Assembly (NCBI GenBank): GCA_004380135.1
Contig: QXCR01000057.1
Coordinates: 62,001 to 126,000 of the forward strand
Source of the DNA: Stemphylium vesicarium
Lineage: Eukaryota; Ascomycota; Dothideomycetes; Pleosporales; Pleosporaceae
Reading direction: 5' to 3'
DNA: 64,000 bases
Shown here one piece after another: positions 23,274 to 34,724 of this stretch (position 1 is its first letter; every line of letters starts with the position of its first letter). The position numbers and the translations under genes were made by a program. The notes beneath the pieces were generated by a model. The model saw only the letters and a program-made list of their open reading frames with translations, was not told where the DNA came from and searched no databases.

Positions 23274-24212
23274 ATGGTAATTGTCCAAATCACCCAGTCT
23301 AACAAAATCCATCAGCATTCCGCACCCAGCTCAACAACCTCCAAACTCGCCACAACCATCAAATCCACGCTCAAACTCGACAAACCGCGTCATGAGCAAA
23401 TCTACAACCTCCCCAACATGCTCACCTTCTCCCGATTAATCGCGACCCCCATAGTCGGCTACCTAATCATCCACAACCACCACCTCTACGCCTTTACCCT
23501 CTTCACCTACGCGGCCTTCTCAGATCTGCTAGACGGTTGGATCGCGCGACGCTGGAACCTGCAGACAGTCGTAGGCTCCGTCGTGGATCCCATGGCGGAC
23601 AAATTTCTCATGACAACCCTAGTAACCTGTCTGGCCGTCAACGGCAGCCTACCCATGCCGCTCGCATGCCTGATCCTCGGACGCGACGTAAGTCTCGCCC
23701 TATCCGCGCTATATTACCGATACGCCAGCCTGCCCGCCCCCAAGACAATGGCGCGGTACTGGGATTTCAGCCTCCCCAGCGCAGAAGTGCATCCGACGCA
23801 AATCTCAAAATTCAACACGTTCCTCCAGCTCAGCTTGCTGGGTACCCTGCTGTGTACGAATCTGCTGCACGACCCTTCTGCCACGTCGTCGGCGGCCGGC
23901 GGCTTGCTTCTCTCCCTTCAGGACTTTCTGGGTGGCGAGGCTGGCGTCAAGACGCTGGTCAACGGTATGTCGGCTGTGGTGGCGGGCACTACCATGTACA
24001 GTGGCCTAGAGTACACGTGGTCGAAGAAAGCCGTTGTCATCCTCGGTGGCGATGAGGCGCTCAAGCGCAAACAGGGTGCGAGGGGCAGATTGATCATGGC
24101 GGGTGGCTTTGGTTCTTTCATCGCGCTTGCGGCGTACTTTTGGTTCAACGGCCGGGCCGAGGAGCAGCTTAGGGGAGAAGCAAGTAAGAAGCTTGGTGCG
24201 CAGCAAGGATAA
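23274..24212 (+). CDS. CRD1: Cardiolipin synthase (CDP-alcohol phosphatidyltransferase)
   Basis: Single exon, 312 codons. The CDP-alcohol phosphatidyltransferase signature is intact at residues ~87-110: SDLLDGWIARRW followed by GSVVDPMADK, with all Asp residues of the DGxxAR...GxxxDxxxD pattern. It is preceded by NLPNMLTFSRLIATPIVGYL, typical of the eukaryotic CRD1/CRLS branch. Several hydrophobic segments predict a multi-pass protein of the mitochondrial inner membrane, where it joins CDP-diacylglycerol and phosphatidylglycerol. Length is close to the yeast enzyme (283). The N-terminal ~40 residues are rich in Ser/Thr/Lys and could be the targeting signal. An upstream exon is possible but not needed. 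Confidence 0.9.
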   Translation: MVIVQITQSNKIHQHSAPSSTTSKLATTIKSTLKLDKPRHEQIYNLPNMLTFSRLIATPIVGYLIIHNHHLYAFTLFTYAAFSDLLDGWIARRWNLQTVVGSVVDPMADKFLMTTLVTCLAVNGSLPMPLACLILGRDVSLALSALYYRYASLPAPKTMARYWDFSLPSAEVHPTQISKFNTFLQLSLLGTLLCTNLLHDPSATSSAAGGLLLSLQDFLGGEAGVKTLVNGMSAVVAGTTMYSGLEYTWSKKAVVILGGDEALKRKQGARGRLIMAGGFGSFIALAAYFWFNGRAEEQLRGEASKKLGAQQG

Positions 24213-25007
24213 GGAAAGTGGTGTGGAAGAGTAGGGATCAGGGGGGGCGGCAAGGAAAAAGAACTGCTTCTATGCCTGCTTGCTTGCTTTGCTTGTGTAT
24301 GCTGTGTCTTGTTGCTTTTGGTGGCCAGAGAGCGGCTGTGCATCATTCCGAAACCACGACAAACCAACCACTCGTTCAACGTTGGTGCATTGCCCCCTCC
24401 AGAGAAAAACTAAGTCCTTTGTTTATTACAAATGAGCAAGCCAATCACAAATCACGAAGAAGAAAGATGGTTCAAAAGCTCTGATTCGCAGTATTTTTCT
24501 TGATTAACTGCGCACAGTTTTGATCTACCTCTTCTGCGCTTTGCCTTTGCCTTCTTTTCTGGCACGGATACCACTTGTTCCGTGGCCACTGCACTTAACT
24601 TCACTCCACTCCTCTTCCACACCCACTTTCACTTGCAAATCTGTTTTCTTTCAGAGAAAAACAACGCTATATTGTTACTGATCTACTAGAATACTTCCCC
24701 CCCTTTGTGAATAAGCAGATTAGTGATTTCGACAGCGACGAGATGGAGTAGCAGCGAAGTGTTGTTTTTATGGCTAACTAAGACTTTGTGGGCTGGTGTC
24801 TTAGGCAGATATGTCTCTTGTTTAGTTTATTTCAATCTAGGGTGAGAAATGAACAGAGACGAACATTTGATATCACGAGAGTAAACAAAAGAAATATGCA
24901 GGGTTGGGCGCGTTATAACATGAGTTACAGTACAATGTTTACATTTACATAATACAACAACATCTCTCCCCTTTCCTAGGGCCTAAACAGTAATATCTCT
25001 TAAACCA
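24213..25007. other. Convergent 3' flanks, CRD1 and COQ8
   Basis: About 800 bp, AT-rich toward the right, between two convergent genes. It presumably contains both 3' UTRs. No gene is supported. Confidence 0.4.
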
Positions 25008-27469
25008 TCACACCCGCTCAGTACTCCCCTTCCTCTCCTCCCACGTCCTCACCGCACTCCCAAACAGCTCTTTACAAGGAACCCTCGATCCCAGCCTCGC
25101 ACACAGCAAAAACGCCCCACTGAGTTTGCGATGCAGACTATACGTCTCCTCGGGCGGCGGCGCGAGCCTCTCCTTGACCATAACCGGAATAAGCCCCCTC
25201 ACACGATCCGTAATAGTCTGATCCCTAAAATCATACACATTAGGCCCCGCTTTGCTAAACGGCTCGGCGAGCGTAAGCACACTCTGGATATGTGCGTCGA
25301 GCATAGCCGGACTCTCGTTCCCCGTCAGATACCCCAGTTCGAGGGATAAATCACGGATGGAATCGCGGTCGCCCTTGGATGCTGCGATGAGGACTTTGAT
25401 GTAGGGCTCGACGAATTTGTCGGGGTAGTCTCTGCTTGCGCCGAAATCCAGCAACTCGATTTTCTGGGCAGAGGCGTTGAAGAGGAAGTTTGTCCAGTTG
25501 GGGTCGGTTTGCATGAATTTGAATTCTACAATTTCGCGCAGGCAGAGACGCAGGATTTGCGTGCCGATCCAGTCGCGTTGGTGTTGGGTTAGGGTTTTGA
25601 GCTTGGTCACGCCGATACCGTGCATGAGTTCGGCAGTCAGAACTGTGGGACCGCAGGCTTCGGGGAAGACTTTGGGGACGGTGAAGACTTCGGTGTCGTC
25701 TTGCAGGAGGTCGCGGAAGCGGGTCTGGCATTCGGCTTCGCGGGTGTAGTCGCATTCCCAACCTAGCTCGGTACGTGCGTTGGCGATGGTTTTGTCGAGG
25801 TAGAGGCCTTTCGGGAGGAGACGAGATGCCGTTAAGAGAAGGGAGAGATTGCTGAGATCCGAGTCGATGGAGTTTGCCACACCAGGATATTGTACCTTAA
25901 CGGCTACTGCTTGACCTGACTTCAGTACAGCTTTGTGTACCTGACCGATTGAGGCGGCCGCTATTGGGACATCCTCAAAAGATTCAAAGAGGTCGCGCCA
26001 GTTGTCGCCGAGGTTGCTGCTCAAGACCTTGTTCCTTTGTGAGGCTGGCATGTAGTCGGCACTATCCTGGACTCTTTGCAGGACGTCGTGGATGGCAGGA
26101 GGCAGCATCTTGATGTCTTGGAAGCTAATCATCTGCCCGAGCTTGAGAGCAGCACCACGCATGCGCGACAATTTTGCTACCAGAATCTCCAGGTTCCCCT
26201 CACTCAACATGAGGGAGCCAGTAGTTGTTGCAGCGCTGCCCGTTGCGCGTCGGAAACCCTCTCCAACAGCGCCGAGAGCCATGCTAGTGCCCAAACCAGC
26301 ATACTGCCATATGCGACCGAATCGTGACGATGGGACTCTCGATTCTCGTAGAGCGTATGGAGCCTTCTCTGGCTCTGCTGCTACCTCGCTGGGAGTCTAT
26401 TGTACAACTGTCAGCAAATCAGCATGCTTCAGGTCAATGAGTGGGTGTGACATACCTCAGATACAGCAGCGTTTGCCTGAGCATCCTGAGCGAGCTGGGA
26501 TGCAAGATGCTCCATCTCCTTGGATGTAGTTGCTGGCTGTGCTGGTTGTGGAGGCTTTGATTGCGACAACGATGGGCTTGATTGCTTCATTGCAGGCAAA
26601 GGTCGATCGTCGAGTGGATGCCTGCCCGAAGGTCGATCATCAAGTGGATGTCTGCCACTACTCTTGCGTTGGGGAAACTCTTTCCTCGAGAAGGGGTCGC
26701 TTCCCAGCATCTTCGCAACACGTTTTGAATGGAAGACATCTGTGTTGATACCTTCTGGTACGTCATCCTCGATTTGCCCCGGCGCGGTGGCCTTTTGGAA
26801 CTTGGCCTGTGTGGAATCACCTCTCGGTTGTCCGGGCAGCGGTATATTAGTCTCTGTAGACTCAACTGGCTTGATGCTCTCTTCTTCGTTCCTTATTTGC
26901 TCGCCCTGGTCTTGTGCCAGAGGCTCCTTGGGCGCCTCGTGTGCCGGTCTGTCGGAGAAGACATCCTTTCCCTTTTCCTCCTGCTCTAGCGTCAATCCCT
27001 TGCTCGGTATGGTGCCATCCGGTAGAGGCGATCTGGGGGCCTTCTTCTGCTCCACTTCCAACTCGTCTACGGGCGGCGGGGTCTCAGCAGTGTTTTGCTC
27101 GGAGCGGTCATAGTGATGGTCCTGTGCTACGCCTTCCTTGCCAGCTCCTGATGGAGCATGTTGCTTCTCCACGGTCTCTCTTCTAGGGATGTCTTCAGAC
27201 CGTGCCTGATGCGTCCATTGTGCACCTGTCGCTCGATCCGCGGCAGCTTTTGCGTACGACGGGGCTTCTTCGCTGAAGCGCTGGGAGAGGGCGATGGCAG
27301 CCGCTGCCGTGAGGGTAACGCGATCCGTCTGATCTTTTACAGCCTTGGCTAGGGACGACGTCTTGGTGTAAGCATCCCACTGATTCGAGCGGAGAGCAAC
27401 GTGCTTCTGAGCGACGCCTCGAGACGCATTGAAGAGTTTAGCCACGTCGACGAGCCGTCTTCCTGCCAT
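25008..27469 (-). CDS. COQ8: ABC1/ADCK/UbiB-family atypical kinase, coenzyme Q biosynthesis
   Basis: Exons 27469-26456 and 26396-25008 (59-nt intron) give 800 residues. Residues 1-330 form a long low-complexity N-terminal region with an amphipathic start and the FHSKRVAKMLG element typical of fungal COQ8. The kinase domain carries the UbiB hallmarks: KxGQ (ALKLGQMISFQD), the Ala-rich loop replacing the Gly-rich loop (IAAASIGQVH), AVKVQYPG, the catalytic-loop segment QTDPNWTNF and DFG in ELLDFGASRD. COQ8 acts at the matrix face of the inner mitochondrial membrane to support the coenzyme Q synthome. The longer ORF begins at a TTG; the ATG at 27469 is the plausible start. The linker holds an exact tandem repeat of SGRHPLDDRP near 26600-26660. 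Confidence 0.9.
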
Positions 27470-28111
27470 TGCGATCAATTGCAGACGATACTACCGGTAT
27501 GCGCTACACATGGCTTGGGGATGTGTACGTAAGAAGACAGGTGGGAGGTGGTGGTGCAAGCGGAGAGGGCTCACGGTGGAACGGCCATCAAAAGTTATGC
27601 GCGTCATAGCTGCAACAAGTTAGCCGTCGCAGGTGGAAAAGGCGCGATTGGCTGGCATTTACGAGCGACGACCGTGTCGATCAACCCTAGTGGGGCAGCT
27701 GCGCGCCCATACCTAGGTACCCTCAACAATCTGTCCACCAGAATTGTCATCTTCGCTGAGCTAACGGGGGGAATAAGGCCAAACGCCTTATCTGCATCCT
27801 CCGCTCTGGTCATCTGACACTTTTGACTGCCGATCAAGGTGCTACTTACTCATGGACATGCGGTATCGGGACAGCTGCCACCCAATACCTTCTTATACAC
27901 CAATTGGCCTCTCATAAATCTACCAAAGCCTCTCTAAACCGGCCATTATCTTAATTCAGGGGCCATTGAAGTGACAACAACATTCATTGGGTGACCCCAG
28001 GTCCTTTTCGCACATCCACATCTACCCGCACATCTGGGCCTTTTACGTTACAACGACAACCTTCCAAACATCCACCAAAAGCAACAAGCAGAAACAAATC
28101 CTCCCAGGAAG
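27470..28111. other. Divergent promoter, COQ8 / NTA1
   Basis: About 640 bp shared by two divergently transcribed genes. No gene is supported inside. Confidence 0.4.
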
Positions 28112-29026
28112 ATGAAAGTTGCGTGTCTCCAGTTTGCGCCGGAGGTGGGCCAAGTCAAATCCAACATCCAACGCGCAGACGCCATATTAAAAGCGACTTC
28201 CCTCCCCACCGACCTATCATGGCTCATCCTCCCCGAGCTCGCCTTCACAGGATACAACTTCCATACGCTTGAAGAGATCGAACCTTTCCTGGAACCCACC
28301 ACATCGGGCATATCAACGCAATGGGCGCAACAAGTCGCAAAACACTACAACTGCCACGTCACCGTCGGATACCCTGAAATCACCGTTCCATCCCAGAACC
28401 CAGCGGACACGCAGACGCAATACAACTCCACTGTCACGGTATCGCCAACCGGCGAGATACTGTGCAATTACCGAAAATCTTTTCTGTACTATACAGATGA
28501 GACATGGGCGTCCGAGGGCCCAGGCTCAAATTCCCACAACCTTTCCTCTGCTGCATCGCCAGACCCGCCTTTTTATGCCGGTGAGCTGGGAGAGCTGGGC
28601 AAAGTCACGATGGGCATATGTATGGATATAAATCCATACAAGTTCGTCTCGCCCTGGTCAGATTACGAGTTCGCGTCGCGCGCAGTGTCTTGCCAAACCC
28701 CCATCATCTGCGTCTCGATGGCTTGGTTGTGTCATCTCTCGCCAACGGAACTCGCTGTTGATCCCTCACAGCCGGATATAGCCACAGTCGCGTACTGGGT
28801 TGAGAGGTTTCAGCCGCTGGTGGAGGCCAAAGGAGAGCCGGTCTACGTTATTTTGGCGAATCGCTGTGGAATAGAGAAGGGGCTCTGTTATGCGGGGAGC
28901 AGTACCGTCCTACTCATTAACAAGGGTGTCGTTAGTCTCTTTGAAACGGCGGGGAAGAGCGAGGAAACCTGCTTGGTGGTGGATCTGAAAGATCGCCCCA
29001 AGTTCCAGGTGAGAAGTGGACGGTAG
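28112..29026 (+). CDS. NTA1: Protein N-terminal amidase (nitrilase superfamily)
   Basis: One exon of 305 codons covers the whole CN-hydrolase domain. The Glu-Lys-Cys triad is visible: Glu in ILPELAFTGYN (~43), Lys in YRKSFLYYTDE (~125) and Cys in MGICMDINPYKF (~170). The ELAFTGYNF, YRKSFLYYTDE and CMDINP contexts are those of NTA1 rather than other nitrilases. NTA1 deamidates N-terminal Asn and Gln, creating destabilising residues for the Arg/N-degron pathway. An alternative 3' end exists: the last codons contain a GTGAGA donor (29009), and a GCTAAC branch with CAG acceptor (29087) follows, joining in frame to 81 more codons ending at 29330. The added sequence is not recognisable; the shorter form is the default call. 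Confidence 0.88.
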   Translation: MKVACLQFAPEVGQVKSNIQRADAILKATSLPTDLSWLILPELAFTGYNFHTLEEIEPFLEPTTSGISTQWAQQVAKHYNCHVTVGYPEITVPSQNPADTQTQYNSTVTVSPTGEILCNYRKSFLYYTDETWASEGPGSNSHNLSSAASPDPPFYAGELGELGKVTMGICMDINPYKFVSPWSDYEFASRAVSCQTPIICVSMAWLCHLSPTELAVDPSQPDIATVAYWVERFQPLVEAKGEPVYVILANRCGIEKGLCYAGSSTVLLINKGVVSLFETAGKSEETCLVVDLKDRPKFQVRSGR

Positions 29027-29087
29027 TGGAAACGAATATTGGTCAAGATTCCATGTTTGTGTCGCTGGCTAACATGGCTGTGTCCAG

Positions 29088-29802
29088 TTGCGTGCGGGCT
29101 ACCTACATCGATACACCATACATCCTGTCTTCGTTCAGTCAATCAATAAGAAATCCGATTGTAGGCCGGGAGGCTATGTGTGCTGGGCCAGCTTTTTCGA
29201 AGAATTCCAAAGACTGAGAGATTATGGAGGATTTGGGCTTGCAGGAATGAGCGGAGTTTTATGCTGGAATGCGTCACGAGCGTCATTGTTATGTATGACT
29301 AATGCGGTAATGCCAATCATGTTTGTGTAAACTGTCGTGACTGCGTCGGTAGTGTTCCAGGTATGACCACAGAGCGGTTCGTTCGGCTTGGTTTTCTCGG
29401 CTGCATTAACATGACGCCGGTCAACCACGCTGGACTCCCGTTGCAAACGACTAGTATCACAGAACCAGAGTACACGTTGTTGTTCATTGCGACCCAGCAA
29501 GTGGCTTTCATTCATCACTGCCTAGTCTAAACCATCATGAATCGATCCTTTCATTCCCATTTACAGACCCAAAGCGCCATGAATGAGAGGTAGGTAGGTA
29601 TCCGGTAACGTGAAAAGAACACCACCCATTGCATCCCTCGTGTTGCAGATGTACTTCGCTTAGAAGACTGGTCGCTCGGTTCCCGCCATGTGCGAAATTC
29701 CCAATGTAATCGCTCGTCTCGGAAAGGGCTTGTCGATATAGGAAGAAGACGTGATTGGGAATCGAGAATCGAGTGAGGGATGGTTTGGAGGGGGCGAGCC
29801 GC
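29088..29802. other. 3' flanks of NTA1 and eL39
   Basis: Convergent 3' regions. The first 243 bp may be a second NTA1 exon (open in frame from 29088 to the stop at 29330 if the intron at 29009-29087 is used). Nothing else is supported. Confidence 0.4.
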
Positions 29803-30137
29803 TTAGATACCGAGACGGGTCTTGCGCCAGTGTCGTCGCTTCGCGTTGTACCTGAGAGGGGAATGTCAGTCCGTATTCTCGTGGTCGATAGTTCATGTCT
29901 CGCTCGTCATCTCCAACATCTCTGAGAGCGGCGAGATCCTTCTTGCGAGCGCTGCGGGCGAGTCGTACCTGATGGTGTTGCCGGTCCTCAAGCGAATCCA
30001 CTGAGGGATAGGGCGGTTCTGCTTCTGCGCTTTCGCAAGCTTCTGCTTGGTGCGGAATGACTTTTGGGACTGCAGAAATCGTCAATACGCGTTCCTACAT
30101 GGCCTCAAAGCCGTAGGACATGATATCATACCGGCAT
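29803..30137 (-). CDS. RPL39: 60S ribosomal protein eL39
   Basis: Too short and split for simple ORF finding. Exons 30137-30132 (ATGCCG), 30069-29969 and 29851-29803 give 51 residues, exactly the family length. The product starts MPSQKSFRTKQKLAKAQKQN, continues RPIPQWIRLRTGNTIR and ends YNAKRRHWRKTRLGI, nearly identical to eL39 across eukaryotes. It lies in the wall of the ribosomal exit tunnel. Introns are 62 and 117 nt with proper GT/AG ends. The two-codon first exon is typical of fungal ribosomal protein genes, in which an intron follows the start codon almost at once. Confidence 0.95.
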
Positions 30138-32240
30138 CTTGACTGCTTGTCGTGAGTAGTCGATGTCGAAGAAAGTTGTCGTAGTCAAGGAAAAGCGAAA
30201 TTCAGCCCGTTAGGCGAGATCCATGGTGCGGCGCCAAGCGGTAAACTCGACTAGACTATGTTGGGGGCGCTAGTGGTGCTAGCGTGACTGCCCCCAACCC
30301 TCCACAACTGCATCAAGTACCACAGTCAATATTGCTGAAAAGATCGAAGCTTCTGGCTTATCTAGGACGAGCGATATATCATTGATACACTTCCGTACCT
30401 CACAATTAGCCTTGTGTATTATATATGAGTTATTAACATTTTCAAGCCGAGCCGTGCGTGCGAGGATTCCGAACAGACGATCCAAAGCGCACTTTCAAAT
30501 GTCAACCTATGCACATACCGCAGTCATCACAAAAGAGAGCCGTCAAAACAACAGGCTCATTGTGGTGGAGGCTACTGCAGAGAGCGGGGCCAGACGATTT
30601 ACATTTCTGGTTTATGGCCCACCTTAATCACGAAGAATATTCTCACACTTGCAGCATTTCGAAATTCGGACCTTACCCACGCATTTAGTCTCTGCCTTTG
30701 ACTTGTGTCCTTGAGCAAACTTTCCGTATCTTTCTCCATCTTGTGCATAGGCATCTTGGTATGCACCTAAGTGTCGTGTCTATCTGCAAGGTCGAAGAGC
30801 TTCTTTCCAAACACCGAGAGGCCGCGAACGGATCCAGACCAGCTGCTATGAAGGGAAACAATGAGGATTCTTCTAACTCCGGGCTTGCGCTCGACGCGTA
30901 GGAAGAGGACCAACCGATCGATGGGGAAGCGACAAGTACGACACATCGGCACCCTTGTCAAAGTCCTATCGTTTCTTAGTCCTTTCGAAAGCTCGCATGT
31001 GGTTTCCCGAACGAGGTGCAAAATGTGCTGTTCGAACGCGTATGCTATTGGATATGGGTCCATACTTGGCATTTAAGCTCAGTGTTACCCGGGCTGAAGA
31101 ATGTCACAATACAGATTCCGACAGCATTAGTATTGCCCTCCAGTTATCAGAAGGCCTATACAATTCCTGTGTTTTCCACGAGCATCTGTTTTATGGCGAA
31201 GAAAAGTGTCGAAAGCGAATCGGTCACGAAGCGCACTGATGAGCGCAGCGAAGACATGCGTGCATACAACATGACCTAGGCATAACTAGGGAGAATGATG
31301 AGCAATAAACATAGCATACTGACAGGGCGTTGATCAGCATCATGGACCGATAATCTGAAATCATATCATACACTTGCCACAAGTGCTTTGTGTGGATCAG
31401 AAAGAATTATTGAGCTGGAACAACGATGCTAAATGACCATAGGAGTGAAATCCTACGAGATCTTTTGTCTTGCGTGCTGCATGGTTCTATGACACACTGC
31501 GATCTTCTTCTCCCTAATTATCTACCACATGCCATTACCCAAGTTTCACATCAATTTAGCGCCTGCATACTTCCCTCACAAAAGCGTTGGGGAAGGGTAC
31601 AAAACTAAACAAGTGAGAGCATCCAGGTCGTTGAGGCAGCCGGTCAAGGTGGATCCTAGCAGAAAGACCGAGAGAAGCCGTCCCAACAGTGCAGCGGCCT
31701 AGCAGTAGATGCAACCAAAAGCCAAGTAATATATTATCCGCGTGGAGCAATATGCGCCTCCATGAAACACATGAGACGAAGTCTCGTCAGAAACTTATGA
31801 CGATCTCGGCTCATACACCCCGGATTCAGTAGCTCGAGCTATGACCACAGCTAGAGTGGATGCATATGCAGGCATTAGCGGAGCACGATGATGGCGATCC
31901 CGCGTCGTTCGAAAGACCCTCTTGTTTCGGCGAACCTCCTCGTCGCATTCTGCCACGCGCCGGCCGTATTACGGTTCACTATGACTTCTAGACCATTTTA
32001 CTACGCGATTGCCTCATAATATTTGGTCGCCTCGCGTCGCTTTTCATCTTTACTTTGCTGAGGCTTGCGCGCGCATTTAACCGTTCAAGTTCTCTACCGA
32101 ACTCCCACTGTGGTGCGCCATTGCGATAAGAAAACGACACGAGGTTGGCTTGATTGTGCCGCGTCAACGCGCCTGACTTCGATTCGAAGACTTTGCCCTC
32201 CCTCCAACACGTCCTTATTTTGTGTAATCCAATCGCAGTC
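30138..32240. other. 2.1-kb intergenic, eL39 / CDF transporter
   Basis: Divergent promoter interval. Scattered short frames on both strands carry no recognisable domain or splice pattern, and composition is average. Nothing is supported beyond promoter and leader sequence. Confidence 0.4.
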
Positions 32241-34050
32241 ATGACGGATTACGGTTCCACACCACCACCCAAATCGCCGTCTCCGGTGACGGTCCCTCGC
32301 TCATCGAGTCTTCCCCGTCTTGCCAGCTCTAAGCTCTTTCTTCCCCTCCAGCATGAGGCTTCTGCGATATCTACGCGCGGTCACCATCTCCCCTCGCTTC
32401 TCCAAAACACACGGCGACCGTCGACCATACGAAGCAGCGAGCGCCGGGGCAGCGACACAGATGACGAAGACTTGGAGGCATACAGAAATGGGCTCATGAT
32501 GCCTTATGACAGGGATCCTGACCGCAGGAGCAGTATCGGCGCGCATGTCTTGAACACGCCGCAGATGCGAAGCCAGCGGCTGATTGGCAATTCGAACCCT
32601 CGTTACAAGTGGGAGAAGTACTACAAGAGCGACGAAGAGCTCAAAGGCATGAAGAAGCCAATACGCGAATACTACGAGCGCAACAACCAGCTCCTTCAGC
32701 ACTACCTGTACATCGACCGTCTTCTCGACTCCTCGCTACCCCACAATCTCATTCAGGAGTACACAAACCTCGAATCCGGCGCTGTCAAGATCCCTACTAC
32801 AATTACCGAAGAATCGTCGGCCACCACTACACCACTTGCCGTTACGCCTGGCACTGGTACAAACGGTACAACTACCCCTGGGCTTTCCAGTGAGGGTAGG
32901 AGTGGATCATCGGGGAGTCTTAGCAATGGCAATGGCGCGCACAAGCCCATGGTCAAGCGTACGCCCAAGAACCTCTACAAAGTCCCCGAGGCCGACGAAA
33001 ACACGCCGCTCCTCTCCCATGACGATGCGGTGGAGGACGAGGAAGATCTCGAGTTCGCTAGTTCAAAACTCAAGGACTGGGTTCCAGAAGAAGACGAAGA
33101 CACGGAAAGCCCGATTGTCAAATTGGCCCTTTACGTCAACCTGGGCGCAAACACGGCTCTCCTCATCATGAAGATCGTCGTCACCGTTTTGACCTCCTCA
33201 CTCTCCGTCGTCGCAAGTTTAGTCGATGCCGCGCTTGACTTTCTCTCCACTGCTATCGTTTGGTTCACATCTTGGATGATTGCGCGCCAGGATCGCTACG
33301 CATACCCCGTTGGCCGCAGGCGCCTTGAGCCAATCGGTGTACTGATCTTCTCCGTCATAATGATGACCTCGTTCTTCCAAGTTGGCATCGAAGGTATCTC
33401 ACGACTTTCCGGGCCTGACCACACCATTGTTGAATTGTCGATTCCCGCCGTAGCTATCATGGCTTCTACCGTCGTCATCAAGGGAGTTTGCTGGCTATGG
33501 TGTCGCTTGATTCGCAACTCGAGCGTGCAAGCCCTAGCCCAGGACGCGCAGACCGACGTCGTCTTCAACACTTTCTCTATCCTCTTCCCCCTTGTTGGCT
33601 ACTTTGCGAAGATCTGGTGGCTCGACTCCCTCGGCGGTATCCTCCTCTCTGCCTACGTCATCATCAACTGGGGTGCCACATCCGCAGAGCACGTTCGTAA
33701 TTTGACCGGCGCGAGCGCTACGGCTGATGAGAGGAACATTCTACTGTACATGACCATGCGTTTTGCGAAGAGTATTAAGAGGATTCAGGGTCTGCAAGCG
33801 TATCATGCGGGAGACAAGCTCAATGTCGAGGTGGATATCGTCGTCGATGAAGGGCTTAGTTTGAGGGATAGCCATGACTTGGGAGAGAGCTTGCAATATG
33901 TGCTTGGTAAGTTGCATTCCTTCAATTATGTAATTGAGTTCTGCGGATGCTAACGATCTTACAGAAAGTGTACCATACGTCGACCGAGCTTTTGTACATA
34001 TCGATTACACGGACTACAACTTCCCGACGCATATGTCGCAGCAGGAGTAG
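32241..34050 (+). CDS. Cation diffusion facilitator (CDF) transporter, probable Mn-CDF
   Basis: Exons 32241-33906 and 33965-34050 (58-nt intron) give 583 residues. The N-terminal ~290 residues are cytosolic and low-complexity, with a conserved-looking block YKWEKYYKSDEELKGMKKP and REYYERNNQLLQHYLYIDRL. The transmembrane part starts near 292 (KLALYVNLGANTALLIMKI). TM2 carries VDAALDFLSTAIVW and TM5 QALAQDAQTDVVFN, giving DxxxD-type metal sites (DAALD, DAQTD) as in manganese-type CDFs rather than the HxxxD of zinc carriers. YPVGRRRLEPIGVLIFS is the usual loop and TM3. The C-terminal cytosolic domain ends in a short second exon. It probably exports Mn2+ or Fe2+ from the cytosol into an organelle or out of the cell; substrate is inferred from the motif. 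Confidence 0.85.
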
Positions 34051-34724
34051 ATAGGCTGGCGCGTAGCAGTGAGGTTTCGCATGTCGACACGCTAGATACG
34101 AGAATCAGATGTCTATATCATCAATACATTTCTTTATCTCATAGCATCTCCCGATGCACCATGTCGACGGAAAGGATCGAAAAGCCACACGTCTTCCAGT
34201 GTTTCGAACTTTTTGGTTCATCTCGTGACTTCGCGTTGCAGATAAAAGACGCTAATGAGTTTGGCGCAGGAAGTGTTCGGTGCCTCACCGACGTCTTATC
34301 TCTACTACATAAACACACTCAGCTTTTCAGCTAAGCAAGAGTCGCGACCGCGGACTGTCAGCGCTTTCGACTATAGACTGCTGCCATATTGCGCGCAGCT
34401 CAGCGCGGAGACGAGTGTACTTCCTCGTTGGCTACTGGCTATTTGGAAAGGCCCAGTGAAAGGTCTTAGGGTAGCAGGGTATACATTCAGAGTTTTTCGA
34501 GATTTAGCAGGGACTGCAGTTTCATTGGTTGCATACCATGGGATCGCGGTTGCCCTCGAGACTCCGCAATCCCACATTATCAACCGTGTTATTTCCCACA
34601 CTTTCGCCGCTCCGTTCAGAGACTCTACACCAGTAACTAAGTTCGTGCAAAATGACAACGTTCGCACCTCCCGTCCGTCGTGGAGACTTTCTATATTCTT
34701 ATATCCTCTACGCCGACCCCGGTA
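34051..34724. other. Intergenic, CDF transporter to pseudogene
   Basis: No gene is supported. An open frame covers 34255-34725 on the plus strand, overlapping another on the minus strand, without recognisable content. Confidence 0.4.

Noticed and set aside
29852..29968. Possible C/D-box snoRNA in the eL39 second intron (ATGACGA and CTGA present)
   Set aside because: The C box has a mismatch, the terminal stem is weak, and the CTGA is better explained as the intron branch point.
30767..31279. Open frames on both strands upstream of the CDF gene
   Set aside because: No recognisable motif; frames overlap antisense and lack splice or codon support.
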